Assembly (NCBI GenBank): GCA_964654815.1
Contig: CAZZLH010000013.1
Coordinates: forward strand, 1-31,959
From: ZLKRG08 sp964654815
Lineage (GTDB): Bacteria; Actinomycetota; Actinomycetes; Nanopelagicales; Nanopelagicaceae
Length of the DNA stretch: 31,959 nt
Direction: 5' to 3'
Below, piece after piece: positions 1-7,286 of the stretch. Made by a program: the position numbers and the translations under genes. Position 1 is the first letter of the stretch, and each line of letters starts with the position of its first letter. The notes beneath the pieces were generated by a model. The model saw only the letters and a list, made by a program, of their open reading frames with translations. It searched no databases and had not been told where the DNA came from.

Positions 1-54
1 GCCGTAAGGCACAGGTTCCTAAGACCTGCGTGTCTGCCGTTTCACCACTCCCGC
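1..54 (-). tRNA. tRNA-Leu (anticodon UAG), 3' part outside window
   Basis: On the - strand the sequence starts with GCGGGAG (acceptor 5' strand) at position 54. It continues through a D-arm ending in the class II hallmark GGCAGACACGC, then a 5-bp anticodon stem CAGGT/ACCTG around the loop CTTAGGA, giving anticodon TAG (reads CUA). The beginning of a long variable arm (GCCTTACGGC) runs off the window edge, which fits the class II architecture of tRNA-Leu. The variable arm's end, T-arm and acceptor 3' strand are not visible. It is divergent from the gene at 410. Confidence 0.9.
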
Positions 55-75
55 GAGGTGTGTTGAATCGAGAGA

Positions 76-103
76 ACCTTAGTTATCGTGATGTGATTAT
101 CAA
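76..103 (-). promoter_or_regulatory. putative promoter of tRNA-Leu
   Basis: Read on the - strand, TTGATA (98-103) and TAAGGT (76-81) are separated by 16 nt. They would place the transcription start about 15 nt upstream of the tRNA 5' end. Spacing and position fit a housekeeping sigma promoter, but the match is by eye only. Confidence 0.35.
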
Positions 104-229
104 AATTCTCCCTTTGGGCAACGTGATTTTCAGTCAGTTGTGAGTAACTTGGCGAATTTAACTCGGGCCTCTCAACTCATCCGAGCGGCCCGAGAAAATC
201 CGGATAGAGGCCAGGTTTAAGCCAGGCCC

Positions 230-251
230 GGATAAATAATGGATAAATAAT
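230..251. repeat. tandem duplication of an 11-bp unit
   Basis: GGATAAATAAT occurs twice in a row without mismatch, followed by a degraded third unit beginning GAATAAA. The 11-bp period is about one helical turn. It may be a replication-slippage product or a phased protein-binding site. Confidence 0.8.
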
Positions 252-297
252 GAATAAAAGAGGTATCTGCGCCTCGCAAAATCAGCGAAAAAACCTC

Positions 298-326
298 TTG
301 CCTATCTCGCCTCTCTGTGTTTAGGT
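298..326 (+). promoter_or_regulatory. possible promoter of the solute-binding protein gene
   Basis: TTGCCT (298-303) and TTAGGT (321-326) are 17 nt apart. The -10 element is a poor match. Support comes mainly from its location: the 12-bp palindrome and the LacI-type site begin immediately downstream, where a bound repressor would block the start site near 333. Confidence 0.3.
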
Positions 327-338
327 TCACCTAGGTGA
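327..338. promoter_or_regulatory. perfect 12-bp palindrome, operator candidate
   Basis: TCACCTAGGTGA is a perfect palindrome directly upstream of the LacI-type site and 72 nt from the start codon at 410. It differs in sequence from that site, so if it is an operator it would serve another regulator. Confidence 0.4.
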
Positions 339-340
339 GA

Positions 341-358
341 TTTAGAACGTTCCAAAAA
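341..358. promoter_or_regulatory. LacI-family operator candidate upstream of the transporter
   Basis: TTTAGAACGTTCCAAAAA contains the perfect palindrome GAACGTTC centred on CpG, which is typical for LacI-family operators. It agrees at 15 of 18 positions with the site at 3671-3688 just in front of the lacI-type gene. The two copies suggest that the regulator encoded at 3701 controls both the transporter and itself. Confidence 0.6.
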
Positions 359-409
359 GAGCGAAACAATCCACCCCCACGCTCATCAATAGAAAGGTTA
401 GGAGAATAG

Positions 410-1684
410 ATGCTCCGAAATAAAAAAGCAGTCGTGGCCATAGCCTCTGCCGCCGCATTTGCCCTTGGCATTTCAGGCTCAGGAGTTGCTAACGCTGCTG
501 GAGCGACTGGAAAGATCGAGGTCTTCTCATGGTGGACCTCTGGATCTGAAAGCGCTGCACTCAAGGCAATCTTGGATTCACTACAAAAAGCTAATCCGAA
601 ATTGCAAATTGTTAATGCCGCAGTTGCAGGAGGTGCAGGAACAAATGCTAAGCAAGTTCTTGCAACTCGTTTAGCTGCTAATAACACTCCAGAGACCTGG
701 CAGACCCACCCAGGTGGAGAACTAAAAGGTTATGTTGATCAGAATGTATTGAAGGATCAGACCGCGCTATACAAGTCACAGGGCTGGAACAAAGTTGTAC
801 CAAAGGAATTGATTGATTCAATTACCTTCGGTGGCAAGGTTTACTCTGTTGCAACTGGTGTACACCGTGCGAACGTACTTTGGTACAACCAGAAGTTGGT
901 AAAGGCTGCAGGCGTTAGCTTGGGCGCATCTACTTCATGGGCACAATTCTCAGCAGCCGCAGGAAAGATCAAAGCTACCGGCGTAGCTCCAATTTGCTTA
1001 GGCGATAAGGACATCTGGACAGCTGCACAGCTTCTAGAGGAAATGATCGTCGGCGAGCTTGGTGGTAAGGCATGGAATGATCTTCTAAGTGGAAAGCTAA
1101 AGTGGTCATCAGCTTCAGTTAAGACAGTAGTTGATCACTTCAACACCGCTATGACCTGGACTAACACAGATCACAAGGCGCTTGACTGGACTGGTGCAGT
1201 TGCTGCGCTTGCTCAAGACAAGTGCGCCATGATGGTTATGGGTGATTGGGCATACGGCGAGCTTCTAGTTAAGCAAGGCAAGAAGGATGGCGTTGACTTT
1301 GGCTACACAGTCATCGGCGACTCCAATACCTTCGTAACCGTTACAGACTCATTCGTTATTGGTAAGAATGCCAAGAATCCAAAGGCAGCTGAAGAGTTCT
1401 TGAAGGCTGTTATGGATCCAAAGGTTCAGCTTGCGTTTAACAAGTTGAAGGGTTCTTCACCTGTCCGTTCAGATGTGAAAACCGCAACTCTTGGTAAGTA
1501 TCAGCAAGGTGCAGCCAGCGTCCTAGCAAAGGGAACAAAGGTTGCTTCTCTAGTACATGGCCAGGCAAACGTAGCGGCATCTATCGGTCAGGCTTATGCT
1601 GACGCAGTCACGGTTCTACAAGCGAACCAGGACGCAGCAGCATTCGGTAAGACCATGGATGATGCAATTGCATCTGCTAAGTAA
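410..1684 (+). CDS. extracellular solute-binding protein of a CUT1 sugar ABC transporter
   Basis: This is a family 1 solute-binding protein of 424 residues that would capture a sugar outside the membrane and deliver it to the permeases encoded at 1793 and 2785. Residues 1-29 form a Sec signal peptide: basic MLRNKK, a hydrophobic stretch, and an A-N-A cleavage motif at 27-29. There is no lipobox cysteine, which is unusual for a Gram-positive binding protein. The mature protein begins with a beta-strand and the pattern EVFSWWTSGSE (37-47), typical of the glucose/mannose (GtsA-like) subgroup. That points to a mono- or small oligosaccharide, but the ligand cannot be read from sequence. The ATG at 410 follows AGGAG at a good distance. 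Codon use looks cleaner and more core-like than in the permease genes, as expected for a highly expressed gene. Confidence 0.9.
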   Translation: MLRNKKAVVAIASAAAFALGISGSGVANAAGATGKIEVFSWWTSGSESAALKAILDSLQKANPKLQIVNAAVAGGAGTNAKQVLATRLAANNTPETWQTHPGGELKGYVDQNVLKDQTALYKSQGWNKVVPKELIDSITFGGKVYSVATGVHRANVLWYNQKLVKAAGVSLGASTSWAQFSAAAGKIKATGVAPICLGDKDIWTAAQLLEEMIVGELGGKAWNDLLSGKLKWSSASVKTVVDHFNTAMTWTNTDHKALDWTGAVAALAQDKCAMMVMGDWAYGELLVKQGKKDGVDFGYTVIGDSNTFVTVTDSFVIGKNAKNPKAAEEFLKAVMDPKVQLAFNKLKGSSPVRSDVKTATLGKYQQGAASVLAKGTKVASLVHGQANVAASIGQAYADAVTVLQANQDAAAFGKTMDDAIASAK

Positions 1685-1712
1685 GCAAAGTAAAAAGCAA
1701 GAAAAATAGATT

Positions 1713-1750
1713 AGTTCTGGGGCTGGCGTTTCAAAGTCAGCCCCAGGACT
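1713..1750 (+). promoter_or_regulatory. strong stem-loop between binding-protein and permease genes
   Basis: AGTTCTGGGGCTG (1713-1725) pairs with CAGCCCCAGGACT (1738-1750): 13 bp with one G-U, closing a 12-nt loop. It lacks a following U-tract, so it is not a classic terminator. Stem-loops at this place in sugar ABC operons commonly protect the upstream mRNA and lower permease expression relative to the binding protein. That role is inferred here. Confidence 0.7.
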
Positions 1751-1792
1751 TAATCAAAACTAAATTTAAAAATTTATCTCTAAGGGAGAGTC

Positions 1793-2788
1793 ATGCGATC
1801 TAGGAAATGGAAATTAAATCCTGCGTTCCTGACCATTCTCCCCTCTTTCATAATCGTCTTTATATTTGTGTATGTTTTTATCAGCTACACGATACGAATA
1901 GCGATAAGCGATAACTGGCAACCAGCAGTCCAAAACTTTGCAGTCACATCACCTTGGTACGAAAACTTCAGGCAATTAGCAGTTAGTACCAGATTTCAAT
2001 CCGATATCAGAAATACCATTATTTTCACAGTACTATTTTTGGCTTTATCTGTTGGCGCTGGTTTCTTGCTGGCAATTGGCGTGAGCAACATGCGCCGTTC
2101 TCAAGTGTTTTTCCGAAATCTATTTCTAATGCCTTACGCAGTCTCATTTATCGTGACTGGAGTGGTCTGGCGTTGGATATTCAACCCTATTTCAGGTGCC
2201 AATCTTCTGCTTCAGTACAGCGGGATTAGCGGTCTTTACGAGAAAGCCTTCGGTACACCTTTACAGCCTGGCTGGACTACTTCCGCTGACACTGTAGGAA
2301 ATTTAAACTCTTTACTCGAAAAAATTATTCCGGGTGGCAACATTCTCGGCGCACAAATGGGAATTCCAATGGCGCTGTTACCCGTCATCTTCGCTGCCTC
2401 TTGGCAACTTTGTGGCTTTGCAATGTCCATGTTCTTGGCAGGTTTAGCTGCAATTCCACATGAACTACGAGAAGCTGCGGCGATTGACCGTGCTTCGGGA
2501 TATACCTACACCAGAAGAATCGCCTTACCACTTCTGATGCCAATGGCCGTTACTTCAATCGTAATTTTGACTCATACCGCGTTAAAGATATTTGATCTGA
2601 TTTACGCGATGTCTGGAAGTGGTGTTGGGTTTGCAACTGACATGCCAGGAATTTTCGTATACGAAACAATGTACAAAGCGCTTCGATACCCATTAGGTGC
2701 TGCTGCATCAATTGTCATGCTCGTCTTGGTTTGCATAATCGTAATTCCATATCTGATCAGAAATAATAGACAGAAGGCCGAATTATGA
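1793..2788 (+). CDS. sugar ABC transporter permease (MalF/GtsB-like)
   Basis: This integral membrane subunit (331 residues) forms half of the transport channel with the protein encoded at 2785. Hydrophobic segments are visible near residues 12-35, 75-98, 107-130, 190-220, 253-270 and 300-322. The cytoplasmic EAA loop that docks the ATPase lies at about 227-250 (EAAAIDRASG followed by ALPLLMP). The start follows GGGAG, and the end overlaps the next gene by ATGA. A fairly long extracytoplasmic loop (about 131-190) separates the middle helices, as in other MalF-type subunits. No ATP-binding subunit is encoded in this region, so a shared MsmX/MsiK-type ATPase encoded elsewhere must be assumed. 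Confidence 0.9.
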   Translation: MRSRKWKLNPAFLTILPSFIIVFIFVYVFISYTIRIAISDNWQPAVQNFAVTSPWYENFRQLAVSTRFQSDIRNTIIFTVLFLALSVGAGFLLAIGVSNMRRSQVFFRNLFLMPYAVSFIVTGVVWRWIFNPISGANLLLQYSGISGLYEKAFGTPLQPGWTTSADTVGNLNSLLEKIIPGGNILGAQMGIPMALLPVIFAASWQLCGFAMSMFLAGLAAIPHELREAAAIDRASGYTYTRRIALPLLMPMAVTSIVILTHTALKIFDLIYAMSGSGVGFATDMPGIFVYETMYKALRYPLGAAASIVMLVLVCIIVIPYLIRNNRQKAEL

Positions 2789-3630
2789 GTAGCTCCGCTC
2801 TCACCACGGTTGGCCCTAGCAAACGTTCGCGCAGAATCCAATTGGTTTTACTCTCATTAACTTCAACAATTTTTATTGCACCTTTTTACATCGTCCTCTC
2901 TGCATCACTAAAGTCCTCAAAAGACGCAGATGTATCGACTATGTGGAAATTACCAAGCAGTTGGTCGCTAAATGGACTAGTAACCGCATGGGAGAGTCTA
3001 AATGCTAACTTTTTATCCTCTGTGCTTATGGTGGTTCCAGCAGTTGTAATTTCCTGCTTGATTGGTTCAATAAATGGCTACATACTCTCAAAACACACAT
3101 TCAAGATGAGCAATACGCTCTTCACCTTAATGCTCGTCGGAATGTTTATCCCGTACCAAACAATCCTGATTCCATTAGTTAAATTTCTACAATTTATTAA
3201 TTTATATAACACGATTCCTGGATTGACGCTTGTTCATATAGTTTATGGAATACCAATGACCTCGCTTATGTTCAGAAATTTCTACGTTTCTATACCTAAA
3301 GCGCTGGTAGAAGCTGCCCAAATTGATGGAGCTGGTTTCTATAAGATCTATTTCCGCGTAGTACTACCTCTTTCAATTCCTGGTTTTGTGGTAGCTGGTA
3401 TCTTGCAGTTGACTAATATTTGGAACGACTTCTTATTTGGAATTGTTACGATTCCAGATCCGTCAAAACAACCCGTAACGGCAGCACTAAACAATCTCTC
3501 TGGAACCCAAACTGTCGATTGGAACGTTTTGATGGCAGGCGCATTAATTACAGCGCTTCCGACAATTTTGGCTTATACGATGCTGAGTCGTTTTTATATT
3601 CAAGGCTTAACTGCAGGTTCCGTGAAGTAA
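2785..3630 (+). CDS. sugar ABC transporter permease (MalG/GtsC-like)
   Basis: This is the second channel subunit, 281 residues, with about six hydrophobic segments. The EAA motif is at 176-199 (EAAQIDGAG, then VVLPLSIP). It is translationally coupled to the upstream permease by a 4-nt ATGA overlap. The basic N-terminus (residues 10-17) before the first membrane helix is typical of the MalG type. After its stop there are 70 nt before the lacI-type gene, with no obvious terminator, so some read-through into the catabolic operon is possible. Confidence 0.9.
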   Translation: MSSSALTTVGPSKRSRRIQLVLLSLTSTIFIAPFYIVLSASLKSSKDADVSTMWKLPSSWSLNGLVTAWESLNANFLSSVLMVVPAVVISCLIGSINGYILSKHTFKMSNTLFTLMLVGMFIPYQTILIPLVKFLQFINLYNTIPGLTLVHIVYGIPMTSLMFRNFYVSIPKALVEAAQIDGAGFYKIYFRVVLPLSIPGFVVAGILQLTNIWNDFLFGIVTIPDPSKQPVTAALNNLSGTQTVDWNVLMAGALITALPTILAYTMLSRFYIQGLTAGSVK

Positions 3631-3670
3631 ATCAATGACGCAGGATAAAAGGGGGTTAATGAAATAGGTT

Positions 3671-3688
3671 TTTGGAACGAACCAAAAA
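3671..3688. promoter_or_regulatory. LacI-family operator candidate, probable autoregulatory site
   Basis: TTTGGAACGAACCAAAAA has inverted-repeat ends (TTTGG/CCAAA) around a central CG and matches the site at 341-358 in 15 of 18 positions. It ends 12 nt before the start codon at 3701, so occupancy would block initiation of the operon. Confidence 0.6.
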
Positions 3689-3700
3689 CTAAACGCCTCT

Positions 3701-4732
3701 ATGCCAAGCACAGTAACTATTAGAGATATCGCTCAAGACTCTGGTGTATCGCGTTCGACTGTCTCACTTGTTTTGCAAGATAGCCCATTAGTCGCTGATG
3801 AGACTCGTGAAAAGGTGAAGCAATCTGCCAAGAAATTGGGTTATATCTATAATCGTGCGGCAGCCTCATTGCGCGGTTCCAAAACGGGAAATTTTGGCTT
3901 GATTGTTAGTTCAATAAGTAATCCTTACTTTGCTGAAGTTGTCACCGGTGTCGATCAGCAAATCAGCGGGCAAAACAAGTCTTTGGTTTTGGGCCAACAC
4001 GAAGAGGATCCCTTGGTTCAAGAACGGCTGATGAATTTGATGATTGAAGCCCGAGTTGATGGAGTCATGTTGGTGCCGGCATACGGCACAAACCCTGAAT
4101 GGTTAAAATCTTTGCAGGCTCATAATTTCCAAATTCTTTTTTTGACGCGTCGCTTTAACGGTGTGAACTTTCCATATTTTGGGGCAGATAGCCAGAATGC
4201 GGCCTATCTTGCCACTGAGCATTTAATTTCTCACGGTGCGAGAAAGTTAATGATGATTGGCGGCAGATCGGAAAGTGCTCCATTCCAGGAGCGCAAGTCT
4301 GGAATGTTGAGTGCAGCTAAAAAGCGCGGTATACCTTCAAAAGCTGTGACTTTCCATGAAGCGACACCAACTCAAGCTGGGGGCTACATTGCAACCAAAG
4401 AGGCATTTCAGAGCCGCCAAACTGAAATTGGCATCTTGGCTTATAACGACATCACTGCCACTGGAGTCATTGCGGCGCTACGCGATTTGGGGATTTCAGT
4501 CGGGAAAGATGTTCCAGTTATCGGCATAGATGATATTGAGAGTTCTAAGTATTTGATTCCAGCGCTTACAACGATATCAAATTCCCCAAGACAGATTGGT
4601 CAAGCAGCCGCTAAGTTTCTTGTCAAATCATCTTCGGAATTCGATGACGAAAATATGGCCGTTTTTTCGATGCAAAACCATTTGGTAACAAGAGAAAGTT
4701 GCGGTTGCAATAGTTCAGGAGTACAAAAATGA
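3701..4732 (+). CDS. LacI-family transcriptional regulator
   Basis: This is a 343-residue DNA-binding regulator. Residues 5-25 form the helix-turn-helix (TIRDIAQDSGVSRSTVSLVL), followed by the hinge helix region with NRAAASLRG (51-59), which inserts into the minor groove. The rest is a periplasmic-binding-protein-like effector domain beginning GNFGLIVSSISNPYF. It is the first gene of the coupled operon and most likely its local repressor, with the two related operator candidates as targets. The effector is unknown. This ATG is the only possible start, because an in-frame TAG occurs at 3665 with no start codon between. There is no Shine-Dalgarno sequence upstream, so the mRNA may be leaderless or nearly so. 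The gene ends ATGA, overlapping the next. Confidence 0.93.
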   Translation: MPSTVTIRDIAQDSGVSRSTVSLVLQDSPLVADETREKVKQSAKKLGYIYNRAAASLRGSKTGNFGLIVSSISNPYFAEVVTGVDQQISGQNKSLVLGQHEEDPLVQERLMNLMIEARVDGVMLVPAYGTNPEWLKSLQAHNFQILFLTRRFNGVNFPYFGADSQNAAYLATEHLISHGARKLMMIGGRSESAPFQERKSGMLSAAKKRGIPSKAVTFHEATPTQAGGYIATKEAFQSRQTEIGILAYNDITATGVIAALRDLGISVGKDVPVIGIDDIESSKYLIPALTTISNSPRQIGQAAAKFLVKSSSEFDDENMAVFSMQNHLVTRESCGCNSSGVQK

Positions 4733-5709
4733 AATGGGGCTTAATCGGGGCGAGTGATATCGCCGAAACTAGGGTAATTCCGGCACTTCGTAAGAATAAT
4801 CAAGAAGTTTCGATTGTGGTATCTAACAATCAATTGTGGGCCGAAACTTACGCTACGAAAAATAGTATTCCTAGGGTAGCTAAGAGTTTACAAGAGCTCT
4901 TAGATGCAGATATTGATGCGGTTTATATTTCCTCAACCAATGAAAAGCATTTTTCCCAAGCTATGGCTGCTATTGAAAAAGGTAAGCAAATACTCTGTGA
5001 GAAGCCAATAGCAACCAATCTTGATGAAGCGCGAAAAATGGTTGCTGCGGCTAAGACCAAAGGAGTTACTTTTGCAACAAACCACCATATCCGCACTTCA
5101 GGTTCACATCAATTAGTAAGAAAACTTATTGCTGAAGGCAAGCTTGGCGAATTGGTGAGTGTTCGAATCAATCACGGAGTTTCACTACCGGAACGGCTAC
5201 GTGGCTGGAGATTAACCTCCAAAGATGCGGGCGCTGGCGTGATTTTGGACATCGTGGTTCATGATGTGGATGCACTTCGTCATCTGCTTGGAAGCAATAT
5301 TGTTAAGGCGGTGGGCTTTAGTGGCTCATATGGACTTGGAAACCACGAAATTGAAGATACCTCGGTATGCACATTTCAATTTGAAAATGGTGTGATTGCA
5401 ACTTCTTTTGAATCTTTTGCGATTCCATTTAATCAAACAAACCTTGAAGTATTTGGTAGTAAGGGTTCGGTAGTTATTCGTAATGCAATGACGCAAGATC
5501 CAGTGGGTAAAGTTTTCTTTCAGGACGAGAATGGTCTTCGTGAAATTCCGGTTGAGGATCAGGAAGATTTGTACGTAAAAACTATTCGCCAATTCTTAAC
5601 TGGAAAACCATATGCATCTGGTGAAGACGGAATTGCATCACTTGAGGGTGCATTGATGATTTTAGATTCGATTCAGTCCGAGAAGGTAGCGAAGGCAGAA
5701 AAACAATAA
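4729..5709 (+). CDS. Gfo/Idh/MocA-family NAD(P)-dependent oxidoreductase
   Basis: This 326-residue protein has an N-terminal Rossmann fold (GLIGASDIAETRVIPAL from residue 4). It carries the family's EKP motif at 91-93 (CEKPIATN), with Lys92 the expected catalytic lysine, and the GVILDIVVHDVD segment (about 170-181) with conserved Asp and His that contact the sugar. Such enzymes oxidise or reduce hydroxyl/keto groups on sugars, inositols and sugar acids using NAD(P). The substrate is not predictable. In this operon it could supply the reduction step between an unsaturated-uronate product and 2-keto-3-deoxygluconate, or work on 3-keto-sugars made by the flavin oxidoreductases; both are inference. 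AGGAG precedes the start, and both ends overlap neighbours. Confidence 0.88.
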   Translation: MKWGLIGASDIAETRVIPALRKNNQEVSIVVSNNQLWAETYATKNSIPRVAKSLQELLDADIDAVYISSTNEKHFSQAMAAIEKGKQILCEKPIATNLDEARKMVAAAKTKGVTFATNHHIRTSGSHQLVRKLIAEGKLGELVSVRINHGVSLPERLRGWRLTSKDAGAGVILDIVVHDVDALRHLLGSNIVKAVGFSGSYGLGNHEIEDTSVCTFQFENGVIATSFESFAIPFNQTNLEVFGSKGSVVIRNAMTQDPVGKVFFQDENGLREIPVEDQEDLYVKTIRQFLTGKPYASGEDGIASLEGALMILDSIQSEKVAKAEKQ

Positions 5710-7286
5710 TGGCGCAAAATAAGAAAATTCAACTTACACCCAATGAAGTAGGGAGTGTAATACCTGATAATGCGGTGGTTACTATTTCTTCCTCATCGGC
5801 ACTGGGTTGCCCAGATCTGACATTGCAAGGACTGGGAGCTTATTTCGAGGCGAATAGTTCACCAAAGAATCTAACTTTTATCAGTCCCATAGCGGCTGGA
5901 GATATGTATGGCGTCAAAGGCATTGACCATATCTGTAAAGAGGGATTAATCAAGTCCATTATCGCCGGCTCTTATCCGAGTGGCCCATCTTCTTTTGAGC
6001 CACCGTTAATAAGGCAATACATAGCAAATGAGAAAATAGATGGCTACAACTTACCAAGTGGCGTGTTATTCCAGATGCACCGTGCTGGCGCAGCGAAGCA
6101 GCCGGGGGTGTTCACAAAGGTTGGGTTAGAGACATTTATAGACCCACGGCTAAGTGGCGGTGCGTTAAATACAAAAACCCCAAGGGATTTAGTGCGCTAT
6201 GAACAGAGAGATGGCGAGGAGTGGCTTTTCTATCCTGCAATCAAACCAAATGTTGCGATTATTCGAGCAACTACAGCGGATGAATATGGAAATCTGACTT
6301 ATGAGCATGAGGGATCGCCTCTAGGTGCCCTAGATCAGGCTTATGCCGCACATAACAATGGTGGTGTTGTGATTGCACAAGTAAAGCGGATTGTGCCTTC
6401 GGGAACTTTGGACCCTAAACATGTTCGCGTTCCAGGGATTTTGGTGGACTACCTAGTTCTTGATCCAAACCAATTACAAACTACTCAAACTCTTTTTGAC
6501 CCAGCGCTTTCGGGTGAGCATGTAGAAGATCTAGAGGATACAACTCCACTTGATTTGAATCTTGAGACAGTTATAGCTCGTCGTGCCGCAAAGGAGATCA
6601 AAGATCATTGGATTGTGAATTTAGGATTTGGCATTTCAGCTGTTGTGCCGCAAGTGATGCGCGAGAATTATCCGAATTATGAGATTTCTTGGGTAATCGA
6701 ACAAGGGGCTGTCGGTGGCATTCCATTAACAGGATTTGCATTTGGATGCGCCGCTAATCCAGATGCGATTATGCAGAGCGCCGACCAATTCACCCTACTT
6801 CAAGGCGCTGGATTTAATGCAGCAATGCTCTCATTCTTGGAAGTAGATCAATCAGGAAACGTGAATGTTTCAGATTTACCGGGAAGAGTTCACGTGACAG
6901 CAGGCGTGGGTGGATTTGCTGACATTACCTCAAGCGCACCAGTGGTGGTGTTCAGTGGCTATTTCACTGCGGGGAAGAAAGAAATTCATGTTGACTCCAA
7001 TGGTATAAACATTGTCAAAGATGGAGAGATTTCTAAATTTGTATCGCAAGTATCTCAAATAACTTTTAGTGGAAATCGTGCCAAGAAAAATGGGCAAAGA
7101 GCCATATATGTAACTGAAAGATGTGTTATCGAATTACTTTCTGATGGCCTGACCGTGACTGAGATTGCACCGGGAATCGATTTGAACAAGGATGTCTTAT
7201 CCAAGGCTCAATTTAAATTAAACGTGTCGCCTAATCTAAAGACGATGGACCTTGATATTTATCAAAATATGGGAGTCAAACTATGA
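5709..7286 (+). CDS. family I acyl-CoA:acetate/3-ketoacid-type CoA-transferase (fused alpha-beta)
   Basis: At 525 residues it has the length of the single-chain (YdiF/propionate CoA-transferase-like) enzymes in which both family I domains are fused. The N-terminal domain has the expected strand and turn pattern (VVTISSSSALGCPDLTL). The C-terminal domain holds the active-site segment SWVIEQGAVGGIP, with Glu331 aligning to the glutamate that forms the thioester intermediate. The reaction moves CoA from one acyl-CoA to a carboxylic acid, activating the acid without ATP. It lies directly before a crotonase and an aldehyde dehydrogenase, which suggests an acid is activated, hydrated and then oxidised or cleaved. 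The acid is unknown. The start overlaps the previous stop (TAATG). Confidence 0.88.
   Translation: MAQNKKIQLTPNEVGSVIPDNAVVTISSSSALGCPDLTLQGLGAYFEANSSPKNLTFISPIAAGDMYGVKGIDHICKEGLIKSIIAGSYPSGPSSFEPPLIRQYIANEKIDGYNLPSGVLFQMHRAGAAKQPGVFTKVGLETFIDPRLSGGALNTKTPRDLVRYEQRDGEEWLFYPAIKPNVAIIRATTADEYGNLTYEHEGSPLGALDQAYAAHNNGGVVIAQVKRIVPSGTLDPKHVRVPGILVDYLVLDPNQLQTTQTLFDPALSGEHVEDLEDTTPLDLNLETVIARRAAKEIKDHWIVNLGFGISAVVPQVMRENYPNYEISWVIEQGAVGGIPLTGFAFGCAANPDAIMQSADQFTLLQGAGFNAAMLSFLEVDQSGNVNVSDLPGRVHVTAGVGGFADITSSAPVVVFSGYFTAGKKEIHVDSNGINIVKDGEISKFVSQVSQITFSGNRAKKNGQRAIYVTERCVIELLSDGLTVTEIAPGIDLNKDVLSKAQFKLNVSPNLKTMDLDIYQNMGVKL

Larger units (their letters stand above)
55..409. other. structured intergenic region between tRNA-Leu and the sugar transporter
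   Basis: No convincing gene lies here. It contains an 8-bp perfect inverted repeat CTCGGGCC/GGCCCGAG (162-169, 187-194). This competes with a 7-bp pairing GGCCTCT/AGAGGCC (166-172, 206-212). There is also a perfect tandem duplication of the 11-mer GGATAAATAAT (230-251) and a 7-bp inverted repeat AAGAGGT/ACCTCTT (258-264, 293-299). The operator-like palindromes listed separately lie nearest to the gene at 410. The last 80 nt probably hold the promoter of the transporter gene. Confidence 0.6.

Noticed and set aside
3659..3667. Two-codon mini-ORF (Met-Lys-stop) after GGGGG upstream of the lacI-type gene
   Set aside because: It has a good Shine-Dalgarno but is too short to support without conservation; likely chance.
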